Shown: one piece after another, positions 62,932 to 64,000 of the stretch
How the letters are laid out: each line of letters begins with the position of its first letter
Position numbering within the stretch: the stretch's first letter is position 1
NCBI RefSeq assembly: GCF_029227915.1
Contig: NC_079876.1
Coordinates: 18,540,001-18,604,000, forward strand
Origin: Hydractinia symbiolongicarpus
Taxonomy: Eukaryota; Cnidaria; Hydrozoa; Anthoathecata; Hydractiniidae
Length of the DNA stretch: 64,000 bases
Reading direction: 5' to 3'
Position numbers and translations under genes: made by a program
Notes under the pieces: generated by a model
Database searches by the model: none
Told to the model about the DNA's origin: nothing
The model's input: only the letters and a program-made list of their open reading frames with translations

Positions 62932-63508
62932 TCTATATAATAATACGCCAGTTCCGTGTCTCTGTGACAGGCAAAGTGGATGTGCTTATTTTCCTTTGAT
63001 GTTACCGAAAAATGCATGTCTAATATGTTATATTTTCTGACGTTACGGCGCGACGTCAGTAACACTACTTTAACGTCAATATCCTAAATTAAATTAATGA
63101 AGCTATTACAGTGCACCTAAAACTTTGAGAGCAAATAATTTGGAAACGAGGTGGTGACGTCAATGATTTTTCACCGCGTGGGTAACTAGGGACCATCTAG
63201 GACCAATTTGGGTGATTTTGCCAAAACTATGTCCCAGAATCCGTTTCGGAATGCACAGGTTGATGACGTCATCAAAAAACCTTCAAACCCTAATATCTCT
63301 GCAACCATTTGTCAAAAGTACATGATCCTATACATTTTCCTGCTCAGCGTTTCAAGATCTATACGATGAAGGCAACAGGTATACAAATTTCTAAAAAATA
63401 TTTTTTGAGGTTTTGACGGGTCAGTGCTGACGTCAGCAAAATTTAAAAGACGTTGTTTTTATCTGTTATCCTGCCTAAGTGGATTTTGCCACGGGCCTTA
63501 TTGACTAG
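62932..63508 (+). mobile_element. 577-bp non-autonomous Helitron
   Basis: It begins TCTATATAATAATACGCC after an A and ends with the hairpin gtgg-attttg-ccac, a 12-base spacer and CTAG before a T. Three TGACGTCA palindromes lie inside. It shares its 3' half with 36815-36990 and its last 40 bases with the minus-strand end at 52187-52225. Confidence 0.7.
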
Positions 63509-63629
63509 TTTATATAATAATGCAGATTGTAAGATTCGCATTGCTGTATTGTTTTTTTTTTGATGGACGTATGTGTTACATGAATCAAATGAGAAATACA
63601 GTGGATTTTTCCACGGGACACAGCTATAA

Positions 63630-64000
63630 TTAAGTATTTCATCACCAGGAAGTGTTAGTGGCTATTGGCAAGAAAATTCGACATTGCTAATTTATTTTTT
63701 TAATTATTAGATTGAATCTTGCGAATGGTTAAACATGCGAATTAAAATTTGGTCAAATATATAAGAAAGATTATTTTGCGCTTCCATCGTGTTTGTTTCT
63801 TAGGAATTTTTTTGATTACATTGAACGCGAACAATAAAAAATTGCCTAATTGTGTCATTGAATGTGGCAAAATGGTAGCAATAACACCAATGTATATGTA
63901 GCAGAATGTATTAATTCTTTCTTGGTAAACATATAAAACCAGCACTGATAGTAGTTTAATTCAACACTAACATCAACAGGAATACCCACGCGAACTCTTC
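63630..64000 (+). repeat. Duplicated block, copy 2 (partner 52412-52800)
   Basis: Colinear with 52412-52800 and still matching at the right edge of the window, so the duplication extends beyond it. Confidence 0.75.

Larger units (their letters stand above)
60655..64000 (+). other. Sixth intron of the transporter or 3' flank, transposon-rich
   Basis: No further exon was seen. Compared with the block after the isolated exon (52402-52800), about 2.96 kb (roughly 60672-63625) is extra here. That insert includes the 61340-61700 block, an (AGCT)n tract at 61136-61160, a (TA)n tract at 62626-62643, and two tandem Helitron-like elements from 62535. Confidence 0.55.

Overview
This is an AT-rich animal genome window: multi-exon genes, GT-AG introns of a few hundred bases to about 2 kb, and many small transposable elements. 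An astacin metalloprotease with two C-terminal ShK domains, next to a ZIFL-like MFS transporter pair, best fits a cnidarian, probably a hydrozoan; this placement is inference. No CRISPR, operon or prokaryotic feature was seen.

Layout. 2-2536 (+): last two exons of a long, low-complexity protein running in from the left edge. 5504-12164 (-): astacin/ShK protease, eight exons found, 5' end not located. 17169-24781 (+): complete six-exon polyamine-oxidase-like flavoenzyme (460 aa) with a TATA box upstream and a poly(A) signal downstream. 29526-30170 (+): intronless 214-aa orphan frame. 37526-44892 (-): complete 15-exon MFS transporter (526 aa) resembling ZINC INDUCED FACILITATOR-LIKE proteins. 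51391-51894 (-): small reading frame resembling the N-terminal part and tail of Crypton-type tyrosine recombinase proteins, broken by one stop. 57937-60654 (+): first six exons of a second MFS paralogue, head-to-head with the first, with no later exon found before the right edge. A near-identical half copy of its exon 6 lies at 52303-52401.

The mobile fraction is the most informative part. I could delimit a 738-bp piggyBac-like MITE with TTAA target duplications, mini-Helitrons of 115, 160 and 577 bp with 5' TC, 3' hairpin and CTAG ends, a 396-bp TA-flanked MITE inside an older repeat whose unoccupied relative is also in the window, and two copies of a tRNA-derived SINE, one sitting in a repeat whose empty counterpart is at 42.7 kb.

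All exon models were assembled by eye from splice sites, reading phase and family similarity. Each internal junction keeps frame, and the two MFS genes independently confirm each other's first six exons. No system in which these genes cooperate is evident; they look like unrelated neighbours.
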